Shown: positions 52,098 to 59,639 of the stretch, one piece after another
Position numbering within the stretch: position 1 is the first letter of the stretch
How the letters are laid out: every line of letters starts with the position of its first letter
Source: Cesiribacter sp. SM1
Lineage (GTDB): Bacteria; Bacteroidota; Bacteroidia; Cytophagales; Cyclobacteriaceae
Assembly: GCF_020178975.1 (NCBI RefSeq)
Contig: NZ_JAHXBU010000094.1
Location: 770,537 to 834,536, forward strand
Length of the DNA stretch: 64,000 nt
Direction of reading: 5' to 3'
Position numbers and translations under genes: made by a program
Notes under the pieces: generated by a model
What the model saw: only the letters and a program-made list of their open reading frames with translations
Database searches by the model: none
Told to the model about the DNA's origin: nothing

Positions 52098-53600
52098 ATG
52101 CCAGTATATAAGCAGAATGATGTTTTTGCAGGCCGATATGGGTTAACAGAACTGGTCGGCGAGGGTGGCTTCTCGGAAGTCTGGAAGGCAAACGACCAGA
52201 TGGCCGATGATGCGGTGGTGGCATTAAAAATCTACGCTCCGGAGAAAGGACTCGACGACTATGGGGTGCGCCAGTTCCGCAAAGAATTTTCGCTGACCCA
52301 TCACCTGGCGCATCCACACCTCATGAAGGTATATCACTTTGATATAACTGATGGATCTCCTTACCTGATCATGCCTTACTGCCCCTACGGATCGCTCTCC
52401 AAATTACTGGCAGATGAAGGCACTTTCAGCGAAAGGCAGGTGGCCCTGGTGATGTGCCAGATAGGATCAGCCCTGCATGAGTTGCATAAGCAGGAGCAGC
52501 AGATCCTGCACCAGGATATTAAGCCCGATAATATTTTGGTGCTGAACCCGGAAAGCTTCCTGCTGGCAGATTTTGGCATCAGTAACCAGATCAGGCATAC
52601 CCTTAGAAAAGCAACTTCTGATATGAAGTCGCTCACCATTGCCTATGCGCCACCCGAGCGCTTCGACCGTCACCCCGTATCCGATGCCTCCAGCGATATT
52701 TTTTCTTTCGGTGTTACTTTATACGAGGTGTGCACCAACAGCATTCCCTGGGATGGCTATGGAGGGCAAAGCCTGCTAAAAGGAGCGCAAACACCAGACC
52801 TGCCCGAAGGGTTTTCTCCGGAGCTAAACAGGCTGCTGCAGGCCTGCATGTCTGTAGACCGTAGGGAGCGCCCAACGGCAGAGGAGCTATATGAAAGAGG
52901 TAAACACTTTTTAGAAACTGGTCAGTGGAAGCCCCAGCTGGCTGAGCCAGTGGTTGAAAAAAGCTTTGTACAAAAGTTTACCCCCTACCTGCTGGCTGCT
53001 GCCATCTCGTTATTTGCCATCACCGGCTTCTGGTTTTACAATTATACCGATGCCGAAGCGGCTGATGAGGCTTCTGCAAAGTTAGCTACCTCGCTTGCAC
53101 AGGAAAAAGGCTCCAGGGAAAGCCTTGAGGCGAGACTTAAGGTACTGGAAAGCAAGGCAGCTAAGCTGGAGGCAGAAAACAAAAAGCTCCTTCAGAATGA
53201 ACTCACAATGCAGGAGCTGCTGCAGGATAAAGATGGTCTTATTGCCAGCTACGAAAGGGAGCTTTTAACCTATAAAAATGGAAAGCAAAGACCTGCTGCC
53301 GTGGCAGATGACAACTCCTTCCGATCAGCCAAAGACCTACAGGAGTACTTAAACCAGATATCGAATCCCAAAATATCTAAAAAGGTGCGTACTGCCTGGA
53401 AGCAGGAAACCATCAGCCAGTTTGCAGACGGATCTGTAAAAGTGCTGGATGAGTCTGATGGTACAGTAAAGCAATATTCGGCCAGTATACTGCTGAATCT
53501 TTTGATAAACGTGCCCCATCGCATTGTGGTCAAAGAGATGAAAAAAGACCGTAACAATAAAGTTACGGAGCTCCGGTTATCGATGCAGTCAAGTTTGTAA
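52098..53600 (+). CDS. Transmembrane Ser/Thr protein kinase (cassette 3)
   Basis: 500 residues with the same architecture as the kinases at 5603 and 19447. It has GEGGFSEVW at 21-29, K44, HQDIKPDN with D140, DFG and A-P-P-E-R. One membrane helix (about 297-316; LLAAAISLFAITGFWFY) precedes a charged coiled coil (S-R-E-S-L-E-A-R-L-K-V-L-E-S-K-A-A-K-L). The conserved end domain (YLNQISNP, FADGSVKVLDESDG) follows. The coiled coil suggests dimers, as is common for receptor-type kinases. In this cassette the kinase is followed first by a secreted protein and the two FHA genes; the phosphatase comes later, so gene order has been rearranged. Confidence 0.94.
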   Translation: MPVYKQNDVFAGRYGLTELVGEGGFSEVWKANDQMADDAVVALKIYAPEKGLDDYGVRQFRKEFSLTHHLAHPHLMKVYHFDITDGSPYLIMPYCPYGSLSKLLADEGTFSERQVALVMCQIGSALHELHKQEQQILHQDIKPDNILVLNPESFLLADFGISNQIRHTLRKATSDMKSLTIAYAPPERFDRHPVSDASSDIFSFGVTLYEVCTNSIPWDGYGGQSLLKGAQTPDLPEGFSPELNRLLQACMSVDRRERPTAEELYERGKHFLETGQWKPQLAEPVVEKSFVQKFTPYLLAAAISLFAITGFWFYNYTDAEAADEASAKLATSLAQEKGSRESLEARLKVLESKAAKLEAENKKLLQNELTMQELLQDKDGLIASYERELLTYKNGKQRPAAVADDNSFRSAKDLQEYLNQISNPKISKKVRTAWKQETISQFADGSVKVLDESDGTVKQYSASILLNLLINVPHRIVVKEMKKDRNNKVTELRLSMQSSL

Positions 53601-53614
53601 AGGAAGCCAGACCT

Positions 53615-54697
53615 ATGTTCCGAAACCTTAAGCATACAAGACCTCTTACGCTCCTGCTGGCACTGGTAAATTGCTTTTTGCTGGCAGCAGCACCTGTGCT
53701 TGCCCAGCGAGCTATTACACCCATGCAGCAGCAGGCAATAGCGGAGGTGGCGATCGACAGGGTGGAGGTTTTTACCAAATACCTGGCATTGCTGGCCAAA
53801 GAGCAGGATAGTGATAAAAGAAAAGCTTACGAAAGATATATAAGCCTGTCTTTCGTAGGGCAGGAGACTCCCATTCGGGTGTATAACGATCTGTTGCCCG
53901 GTTCAGTAGTAGAGGCTAATCCAATCCTGGATCAGCATGTTTACCTGGAGGAGTACCTGGGGCAGCTTTCTGCCAATTATGCCAATATGCTGAATGTCTC
54001 CTTCAGCGACCATAAAGTTAAATGCATAAGCTACAGCGATTACCTGAAACAGTACTATGTGGTGGTAACAGCTCAGCGGGAGCTAAGTGGCATGTACAGG
54101 AATGGGGCCCGGTTAATAGAAAACAAAGCTGCTTATCCCATTGATTTCTTTGTACAGCTGGAGCTGGGCCAGTATGGTATTGATGTAGGCAGCTTATTTG
54201 GCTTTGAACCACATAAAGAGCGGCACAACTATACAATTGTGCCGGTAGATAGCACAACTGTGGCAGGGCAGGCAAATGAAATGGAGGGTTTTCGGGAGGC
54301 TATCAGGCTGGTATCCTCCAAAAGAAAGATCAGGATCAAAAGAGGCAAGTCGCATGTGCTGCAGTGGTCGGGAGGCTTAAAAGATGATATTGTGGAAGTA
54401 GAGCTGATTCCGCTCGATGATAAGAAGGGCAAAACCACTGTTTACTTTGAGCCCCTCCGGAATGAAAAGTCTGCCAGGGTTTGGATCCATGATAGTGTAA
54501 GGGCGGGCCTCTACAGGTTCAGAATAACAAATATTACCACCGGCCACTACACCCAAACCGGCCAGGTAAAAGTAAAGAGAAAGTTTTTGTTCTTAGGCTC
54601 CGCTGCAGGCCCTGCTGCCCTGCAGGCTGATGCTGCTTTTTTACCGGTGCCGGTAAAAAAGTTTTTTAAATCTAGCATACCGATTTGCCATTCCTAA
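53615..54697 (+). CDS. Secreted protein of unknown function (cassette 3)
   Basis: 360 residues with a signal peptide (about 1-31; LLLALVNCFLLAAAPVLAQ). No family recognised. The part at about 40-190 (E-V-F-T-K-Y-L-A-L-L, T-P-I-R-V-Y-N-D-L-L-P-G-S, K-V-K-C-I-S-Y-S-D-Y-L) has the same general plan as the N-terminal domain of the cassette TPR proteins and as the secreted protein at 58815. That plan is a helical start, a V-x-x-Y-L type stretch, then strands with aromatic residues. The C-terminal part is basic and beta-rich. It begins 14 bp after the kinase, so it is co-transcribed, and it could interact with the periplasmic end of the kinase. No copy exists in cassettes 1 and 2. Confidence 0.75.
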   Translation: MFRNLKHTRPLTLLLALVNCFLLAAAPVLAQRAITPMQQQAIAEVAIDRVEVFTKYLALLAKEQDSDKRKAYERYISLSFVGQETPIRVYNDLLPGSVVEANPILDQHVYLEEYLGQLSANYANMLNVSFSDHKVKCISYSDYLKQYYVVVTAQRELSGMYRNGARLIENKAAYPIDFFVQLELGQYGIDVGSLFGFEPHKERHNYTIVPVDSTTVAGQANEMEGFREAIRLVSSKRKIRIKRGKSHVLQWSGGLKDDIVEVELIPLDDKKGKTTVYFEPLRNEKSARVWIHDSVRAGLYRFRITNITTGHYTQTGQVKVKRKFLFLGSAAGPAALQADAAFLPVPVKKFFKSSIPICHS

Positions 54698-54709
54698 ATT
54701 CTGAAAAAT

Positions 54710-55249
54710 ATGATTCGTTGTCACAAGTGCGGTTATTCAAACCAGCTAAATGCTAAAAATTGCGTTAAATGCAGGCATAGCCTTGTTAAAGAAGAGGCGG
54801 TTGTTCCGGTGGCTGCAGACCCCAGCCTTCTGAACAAGAAAACTATTGTAGTAGCAAGCAGCGAAGACCTTCCCTGGGACCAGCCCAACCCGGTGCCTGT
54901 GCCTGTGCAGCGTAATCGCGCCAACGGAGGGGTACAAACAGTTAGAAGAGTGGTGCCCGACCATCGTTCCTGCTATTTGGTGGCACTTTCTGTTGATGAG
55001 GAAAAAGAGCTGCGCAAAATCGATCTGAAGGGCGACACCATTTCACTTGATCGTGAAGTGCTAGATCCCGGAAACACTTCTATTTCCCGGAACGGACACG
55101 CCAGCATCTATCAGAAAGATGGGAGCTGGTATCTCGAAAACATGACTGCCCTTAAAACAACCTTTATTCAGGTAAACCAGCCACTGAAGCTTACAGATGG
55201 CGATATCGTGCTGCTGGGTGACAGTCTGTTCAAGTTCAAGCTTGGTTAA
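54710..55249 (+). CDS. Zinc-ribbon protein with degenerate FHA-like domain (cassette 3)
   Basis: 179 residues, a close paralogue of the protein at 11142. The first residues (MIRCHKCGYSNQLNAKNC) build the CxxC-x11-CxxC zinc ribbon. The FHA-like domain again has L-D-R in place of G-R and the S-R-N-G-H-A variant of the S-R-x-H motif, and it ends in G-D-S-L-F-K-F-K. The same departures from the FHA consensus in two diverged copies mean that they matter for function and are not decay. The start lies 12 bp after the secreted-protein gene, and the tail-anchored FHA gene follows 40 bp later. Confidence 0.85.
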   Translation: MIRCHKCGYSNQLNAKNCVKCRHSLVKEEAVVPVAADPSLLNKKTIVVASSEDLPWDQPNPVPVPVQRNRANGGVQTVRRVVPDHRSCYLVALSVDEEKELRKIDLKGDTISLDREVLDPGNTSISRNGHASIYQKDGSWYLENMTALKTTFIQVNQPLKLTDGDIVLLGDSLFKFKLG

Positions 55250-55289
55250 CCCGTTCTGTAAATTTTTTTTGTCTATTAATGTTTTAGAT

Positions 55290-55811
55290 ATGGCATGGTC
55301 AACTCTTAAAAAGTCTGCAGACAACAAGCATGTGGCAAACGGCAGGGCAGTGGAAAAACAACAACCCACAGCCCCCTACACCCTGGTGTTTCTTGATTCT
55401 GCGAAAAACCTTCCCGAGGGAACCGAGCAGAAGATGGATGCTTCTTACGTTAGCCTGGGCAGAGACAATGACTGCATGGTCTGTTACGGCGAGGAGTTTC
55501 CGATGGTAAGCAGGTTTCATGCAGCAATAGAATGGAGCGAAGACAGCTACAGTATCAGACATTTGTCTACCACCAACCAAACGCTCCTGAACGGCAGGCC
55601 AATAGCCAGGAAGTGGTTTCTGCACGACGACGATGTGATTCAGCTGGCACCTTCCGGCCCCAAGATCAAGTTTAAAATGCCCCTGGTTTTATCAACGCAG
55701 TCATCAGAAAAAAGCAAGAAAGACTACTATAACATAGCCATGATTACCCTGGTTGTGCTGGCGGTGCTGCTTGTTGCCTTTATGGTGTACATGACGATTA
55801 CGAGCGCCTGA
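55290..55811 (+). CDS. Tail-anchored FHA-domain protein (cassette 3)
   Basis: 173 residues from ATG 55290; the frame is open further up, but this start (MAWSTLKKS) aligns with the paralogue at 11721 (MAWSILKSS). The canonical FHA residues are present: V-S-L-G-R-D-N-D, MVSRFHAAI and S-T-T-N-Q-T-L-L-N. A C-terminal membrane helix (about 146-170; MITLVVLAVLLVAFMVYM) with a few trailing residues anchors it, so the FHA domain faces the cytoplasm. It probably binds the phosphorylated form of a kinase or of another cassette protein. It is strongly conserved with its paralogue, more so than the other cassette proteins. Confidence 0.9.
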   Translation: MAWSTLKKSADNKHVANGRAVEKQQPTAPYTLVFLDSAKNLPEGTEQKMDASYVSLGRDNDCMVCYGEEFPMVSRFHAAIEWSEDSYSIRHLSTTNQTLLNGRPIARKWFLHDDDVIQLAPSGPKIKFKMPLVLSTQSSEKSKKDYYNIAMITLVVLAVLLVAFMVYMTITSA

Positions 55812-55948
55812 TCTGCCGGAGTTCAACGCCAGATCAGTGCCTTCTAACTGCTACTGCATGACTGAACAAACGGACAGCCGCTAAAGCCCTGTTAGGGCCT
55901 AAGGGGTCACACAAGCTTCAGTCTTTACCCACCATTATTTTTTTTCGA

Positions 55949-57394
55949 ATGCAATCAGAAGTTATCTCAAAATCTACAGTATACATCCATGCCAGAACGG
56001 ATGTAGGAAAGACTCGTGCGCACAATGAGGATAACTTTATTGTATGTCCGCAGGTAGGGGAAAAATGCTGGCATACAACTGATGAGCCGGTACCCCTCAC
56101 AGATAAGGGATGCCTGTTGGTGGTGGCCGACGGAATGGGAGGGGCAAATGCAGGAGAAATTGCTTCAGAAATAGCAGTGGAAGTGGTGCGGAAAAAGTTT
56201 GATGGTTTGGTGCTTGATCAAGACTTTGCCGAGAACCAGGCAAAGGATTATCTGTATCAGTCCATTATAGAAGCACACAAAGCCATTGTGGCTGCTGCCA
56301 TCGAAAACCCAACGTATGCTGGTATGGGCACCACCATTCTAATGGCATGGGTTTTTTCTGATAAAGCAGTATTGGGCTGGTGCGGAGACAGCAGGGCTTA
56401 CCTGCACAGAAAAAAACAAGGCTTAAAAATCCTTACCAAAGATCATTCCCTGGTATGGGAGCTGGTAGAGGCAGGGCAGCTAACCGTAGAGGAGGCAGAT
56501 GTTCATCCCGATAGCAACATCATTACCCAAAGCCTTGGTGATAAAAACCGGCTTCCGCGCCCCGATATTACTGTTTGCAGGCTGGAGGGTGGAGATCGCC
56601 TGCTTCTTTGCAGCGACGGCTTAAATAACATGCTGACACACCTGGACATTGCCGCCATTCTGGCTGAGGAAGGGCCGCTGTCTGCCATTAATGAAAAGCT
56701 TATTGAAAGGGCCAATGAGCAGGGCGGGGAGGATAACATAACGGTTGTTTCCCTGGAGGTAGAACAACAGGAAGAGCCCACAGCGAAAAAATCTAAACTG
56801 GCACTCTGGCTGCTGCCGTTTTTAGCTGTTCTGGGTCTGGCAGGGTGGTTTCTGTATTACACCGGTTTTTTTGCTGCATCAACTCCGGAAGATGAGATGT
56901 ATAGAGAAGCTGGAACTGAAATAGTACAGGAAGAATCTGCTGCCCGGCAAAAAGCCCTGGACCCCCGGCCACCGGAGCAGCAGACAATGCAGTTTGCTGA
57001 TGCAGGGCCTGAAGGAGCAATCGCTGCTACTGCAGTGCCAGTGGCCGATTCCTCTGCTTCAGAAGTTAAGCAGGTGGTGGCTAAGTACCACCTGCTGGAT
57101 AGCATGATCAGTCTTAGACCGCTGAATGGAAGCGGGCCGGATGTTGGGCAGGACAGTTTAGCCCTTTCTGGAGGAACAACCAACAGGCTAGCAGAGCGCC
57201 AGGGCCGCGAACAGGAGGCTGACAGGGAGTTGAATAGTCTTCTCCGGAAGTACTATTTGGGTAATCCGAAAACGGGCAATAGCCAGCAGCTGTTTTTAGA
57301 TTCTCTTTCAGGTAATGATAAACGCTTATTAAGCAGGGTTTCAAAGGAATTAGCCAGAATTGAAACACTGATCAGGCAGGAAAAAACTAATTAG
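55949..57394 (+). CDS. Membrane-anchored PP2C-type phosphatase (cassette 3)
   Basis: 481 residues. The catalytic domain (about 1-270) has T-R-A-H-N-E-D-N-F, VVADGMGGANAGEIAS, GMGTTILM, C-G-D-S-R-A-Y-L, ITQSLGD, LLLCSDGLNNM and GGEDNITV. A membrane helix (about 284-308; LLPFLAVLGLAGWFLYYTGFF) follows. An acidic, Ala-rich linker leads to a C-terminal domain matching that of the phosphatase at 21027 (H-L-L-D-S-M-I-S-L-R, F-L-D-S-L-S-G-N-D-K). The linker is longer and more variable than the end domain. It probably dephosphorylates targets of the kinase at 52098. It is separated from the FHA genes by 137 bp and may have its own promoter. Confidence 0.93.
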   Translation: MQSEVISKSTVYIHARTDVGKTRAHNEDNFIVCPQVGEKCWHTTDEPVPLTDKGCLLVVADGMGGANAGEIASEIAVEVVRKKFDGLVLDQDFAENQAKDYLYQSIIEAHKAIVAAAIENPTYAGMGTTILMAWVFSDKAVLGWCGDSRAYLHRKKQGLKILTKDHSLVWELVEAGQLTVEEADVHPDSNIITQSLGDKNRLPRPDITVCRLEGGDRLLLCSDGLNNMLTHLDIAAILAEEGPLSAINEKLIERANEQGGEDNITVVSLEVEQQEEPTAKKSKLALWLLPFLAVLGLAGWFLYYTGFFAASTPEDEMYREAGTEIVQEESAARQKALDPRPPEQQTMQFADAGPEGAIAATAVPVADSSASEVKQVVAKYHLLDSMISLRPLNGSGPDVGQDSLALSGGTTNRLAERQGREQEADRELNSLLRKYYLGNPKTGNSQQLFLDSLSGNDKRLLSRVSKELARIETLIRQEKTN

Positions 57395-57395
57395 T

Positions 57396-58643
57396 ATGCT
57401 ACAGAAGTCTATCCTTCAGAAGATCCGACACTATGCCTGTTTCACAGGCTTGTTTTTACTGTTGCTGGCAGCTCCACCGGCTGTGTATGCTCAACTGCAG
57501 GATAACATCTACCTCATAGATGAAACTGCCATAAAAAATGTAGACATCATCCAGATCGACAGCAAAAAAATAAAGTACCTGAGCAAGAGCGGAAAAGACC
57601 AGGCCTTAAACAGCAGACAGGTGATCATGGCATTTAATGCGCAGGGCAGGTACCTTGTCTTTCCGGGAAACGAAGCGCAGATCGCATCTTTTTTCAGTGC
57701 AGAAAAAGAACTTCCTAAAGCAGATCTTATCGTTACCTTATCGGAGCAGGTTATTCCGGGCTCCATTAGTACCGAAGATGCACTACAGGTTAATTTCGAT
57801 GATTTAGCTACAAAGGAAAAGAGTAAAAAGATCTCTACGGCAGAACTGGCAGCCATTATTTACAAAGATGGAAGTCATAAGCTGTTTACGAGTCCATCAC
57901 AGGCATCCAGCATCTTAACCTCCCTAAGCGAAAAAATTTCTGCCACCCGCCTTACCACCTACGACAGAACAGAGCCCCCTGCCCAGCTTGTTTCTTCTAC
58001 TGCTGCAGTAGCAGCTACCCCTTCTGCCCCGCCCGTACTAAAAGAAGCGGAGCCAGTGCTAAATGCTACCTTACATGAGCTGAAAACCGATTCTGTTGCG
58101 GCAGTGGCACCAGCTCCTGAGGAGTCTGAAGTGCCCCATAACCCGCTGGAGATAGATCATGCCTTATACAGCCGCAAAGCCCTGCAAAAAACCGAAGACC
58201 TAAGCACCTACCTGGCCGTTATCTCAAGCAAAAGTACCGCAATGGCAGAAGTGGATAAAGCGGTAGAAATGGCTGTAAGGCTGTTTATCAATGAAGATGC
58301 CCAGGTAGAAGTATCCAGCAAAGCGGGCAGAACCAGGCACAAGATCAGGGCTTATCTTACCAAGCTAAAGCTGCTGAAATATGATAAGGTGGAAATTCAC
58401 TGGACAGATATTTCTTATGTAAGTGACCTGAAAAAAGGCGTAGACGGAAACTACTACGGTATTATTACCCTGCAGCAGCGCTTTAACGGTTTTTTGGACG
58501 GACAGCTGGTGTACAGCGATTTAACCGAGAAAAATGTGGAAGTAATGGTAAAGGCTTACCAGAAAGAAGTAGACGGCGAAAGGCAGGAAATGTGGGATGT
58601 ATTCCTGTCGGATATAGGGGTGGTTGTAACAAAATTTGAATAG
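57396..58643 (+). CDS. Secreted protein of unknown function (cassette 3)
   Basis: 415 residues with a signal peptide (about 1-32; LFLLLLAAPPAVYAQ). The N-terminal part (33-170) is beta-rich with a lysine-rich repeat pattern (I-D-S-K-K-I-K-Y-L-S-K-S-G-K-D). An Ala/Pro/Glu linker follows. The C-terminal 150 residues (A-V-R-L-F-I-N-E-D-A-Q-V-E-V, then Y-D-K-V-E-I-H-W, G-N-Y-Y-G-I-I-T-L-Q-Q-R-F-N-G) look like an NTF2-like domain found in several secreted Bacteroidota proteins; this is an inference from pattern only. The same overall plan occurs in the TPR proteins' N-terminal domain. The gene starts one base after the phosphatase stop, which means tight co-expression. It has no counterpart in cassettes 1 and 2. 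Confidence 0.75.
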   Translation: MLQKSILQKIRHYACFTGLFLLLLAAPPAVYAQLQDNIYLIDETAIKNVDIIQIDSKKIKYLSKSGKDQALNSRQVIMAFNAQGRYLVFPGNEAQIASFFSAEKELPKADLIVTLSEQVIPGSISTEDALQVNFDDLATKEKSKKISTAELAAIIYKDGSHKLFTSPSQASSILTSLSEKISATRLTTYDRTEPPAQLVSSTAAVAATPSAPPVLKEAEPVLNATLHELKTDSVAAVAPAPEESEVPHNPLEIDHALYSRKALQKTEDLSTYLAVISSKSTAMAEVDKAVEMAVRLFINEDAQVEVSSKAGRTRHKIRAYLTKLKLLKYDKVEIHWTDISYVSDLKKGVDGNYYGIITLQQRFNGFLDGQLVYSDLTEKNVEVMVKAYQKEVDGERQEMWDVFLSDIGVVVTKFE

Positions 58644-58658
58644 AAGCAGGAGTTTAAA

Positions 58659-58678
58659 AATACCGCTTTGGAGGTATT
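58659..58678. promoter_or_regulatory. AATACC palindrome, site 7
   Basis: AATACCGCTTTGGAGGTATT, 16 bp after one stop codon and 136 bp before the next start. The arms are intact and the centre is the most altered of the well-kept sites. Confidence 0.55.
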
Positions 58679-58814
58679 CTTTAAGATTCTAAAGGCTTCT
58701 AACTTAATGAAAATCTTTCTTTTGTAAATTCCTCAGGAGCGGCTATAACTGCATTTGGTGTATTTAGGAGATGAAGATGAACAAAATGCGCTGCCGCACA
58801 AAACCAGCTTAGCA

Positions 58815-59639
58815 ATGAAAGATGTTTTTATTCGTCTTGTATTGGTATTAATTGTTTGTTTGAATAGCTCAGGTGCGGTGTTTAGCCAGACCAGCGCCGG
58901 CTATCAGGAGGTTTTTGCTTTTGAAGTAAAGCAGATAGATGAATTTTTTGAGCGCTTCAACAATCAGCAGACACTCATAAAAAACTACATAGCGGCACGT
59001 GATAACACTACAGAGGTAAACAGGGAAGAGTTAATAAAGAATTTGTTCAACGGCCACAGTACCACCATCAGGGTGGGAGATGTTTACAAGTTCATTGAAT
59101 CGGTGAATAACCCGCAACAGCCGGTTGTACTCAGTTTTTACGATGATGAATGGTTTGCCAAAGTAAAATGCTCGGTACTCTACCAGCAGAAGAAAAGAGA
59201 GCTGGTACTGGTGCTCCGGGTTCAGAAAGAAAAGGATGGGGCCTCCAAATGGGTGATCCATGGTGTTGATGCAGATTTTTTTGTTACCCCCGATGCGCAG
59301 GATCCCAAGGCTTCTCTTAACCCCATCAGCCATGGCACAGATTTTCTGGGGCTAAGCAAAGCATTTACAGATACAGAGAACATAAGGTCTTATTTGCCTG
59401 CCGATTACCAGGAAGATCAGCTTTCCAAGTTTATTCTGGAGATCCGTAACAAGCGCCTGTCTTTTGTTCAGGTAGAAAGCATCTCCTATCACCTCCTGCA
59501 GATTGATGGCTGGATCCTGACTGTAGAGAACTTTCAGCGACCTGAGAAAAACTCCGGCTGGCTAATCAGTGACCTTATTCAGGCAGATACAAAAGCAAAA
59601 GAAAATTATAAGCAACAGATATTAAAGCTAAAAATATGA
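58815..59639 (+). CDS. Secreted protein of unknown function (cassette 3)
   Basis: 274 residues from ATG 58815; the frame is open from 58755, but only the start at 58815 places a signal peptide (MKDVFIRLVLVLIVCLNSSG, cut after F-S) at the N-terminus. The mature part (E-V-F-A-F-E-V-K-Q-I-D-E-F-F-E-R-F-N-N, I-R-V-G-D-V-Y-K-F-I-E-S-V, K-V-K-C-S-V-L-Y) resembles the start of the secreted protein at 53615 in order of elements. It has no membrane helix. The last bases overlap the start of the TPR gene (ATGA), so translation is coupled. It may bind the N-terminal domain of that TPR protein. Function unknown. Confidence 0.75.
   Translation: MKDVFIRLVLVLIVCLNSSGAVFSQTSAGYQEVFAFEVKQIDEFFERFNNQQTLIKNYIAARDNTTEVNREELIKNLFNGHSTTIRVGDVYKFIESVNNPQQPVVLSFYDDEWFAKVKCSVLYQQKKRELVLVLRVQKEKDGASKWVIHGVDADFFVTPDAQDPKASLNPISHGTDFLGLSKAFTDTENIRSYLPADYQEDQLSKFILEIRNKRLSFVQVESISYHLLQIDGWILTVENFQRPEKNSGWLISDLIQADTKAKENYKQQILKLKI

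Noticed and set aside
52096..52317. Minus-strand frame overlapping the start of kinase 3
   Set aside because: It lies antisense to a well-conserved kinase domain and has no family features.
55197..55289. Upstream start of the cassette 3 FHA protein
   Set aside because: It would overlap the preceding gene and add 31 unrelated residues; ATG 55290 aligns with the paralogue.
12531..58678. AATACC palindromes as simple transcription terminators
   Set aside because: They lack U-tracts, lie at varied distances (16 bp to more than 300 bp) behind genes and at similar distances before starts. They fit protein-binding sites better.
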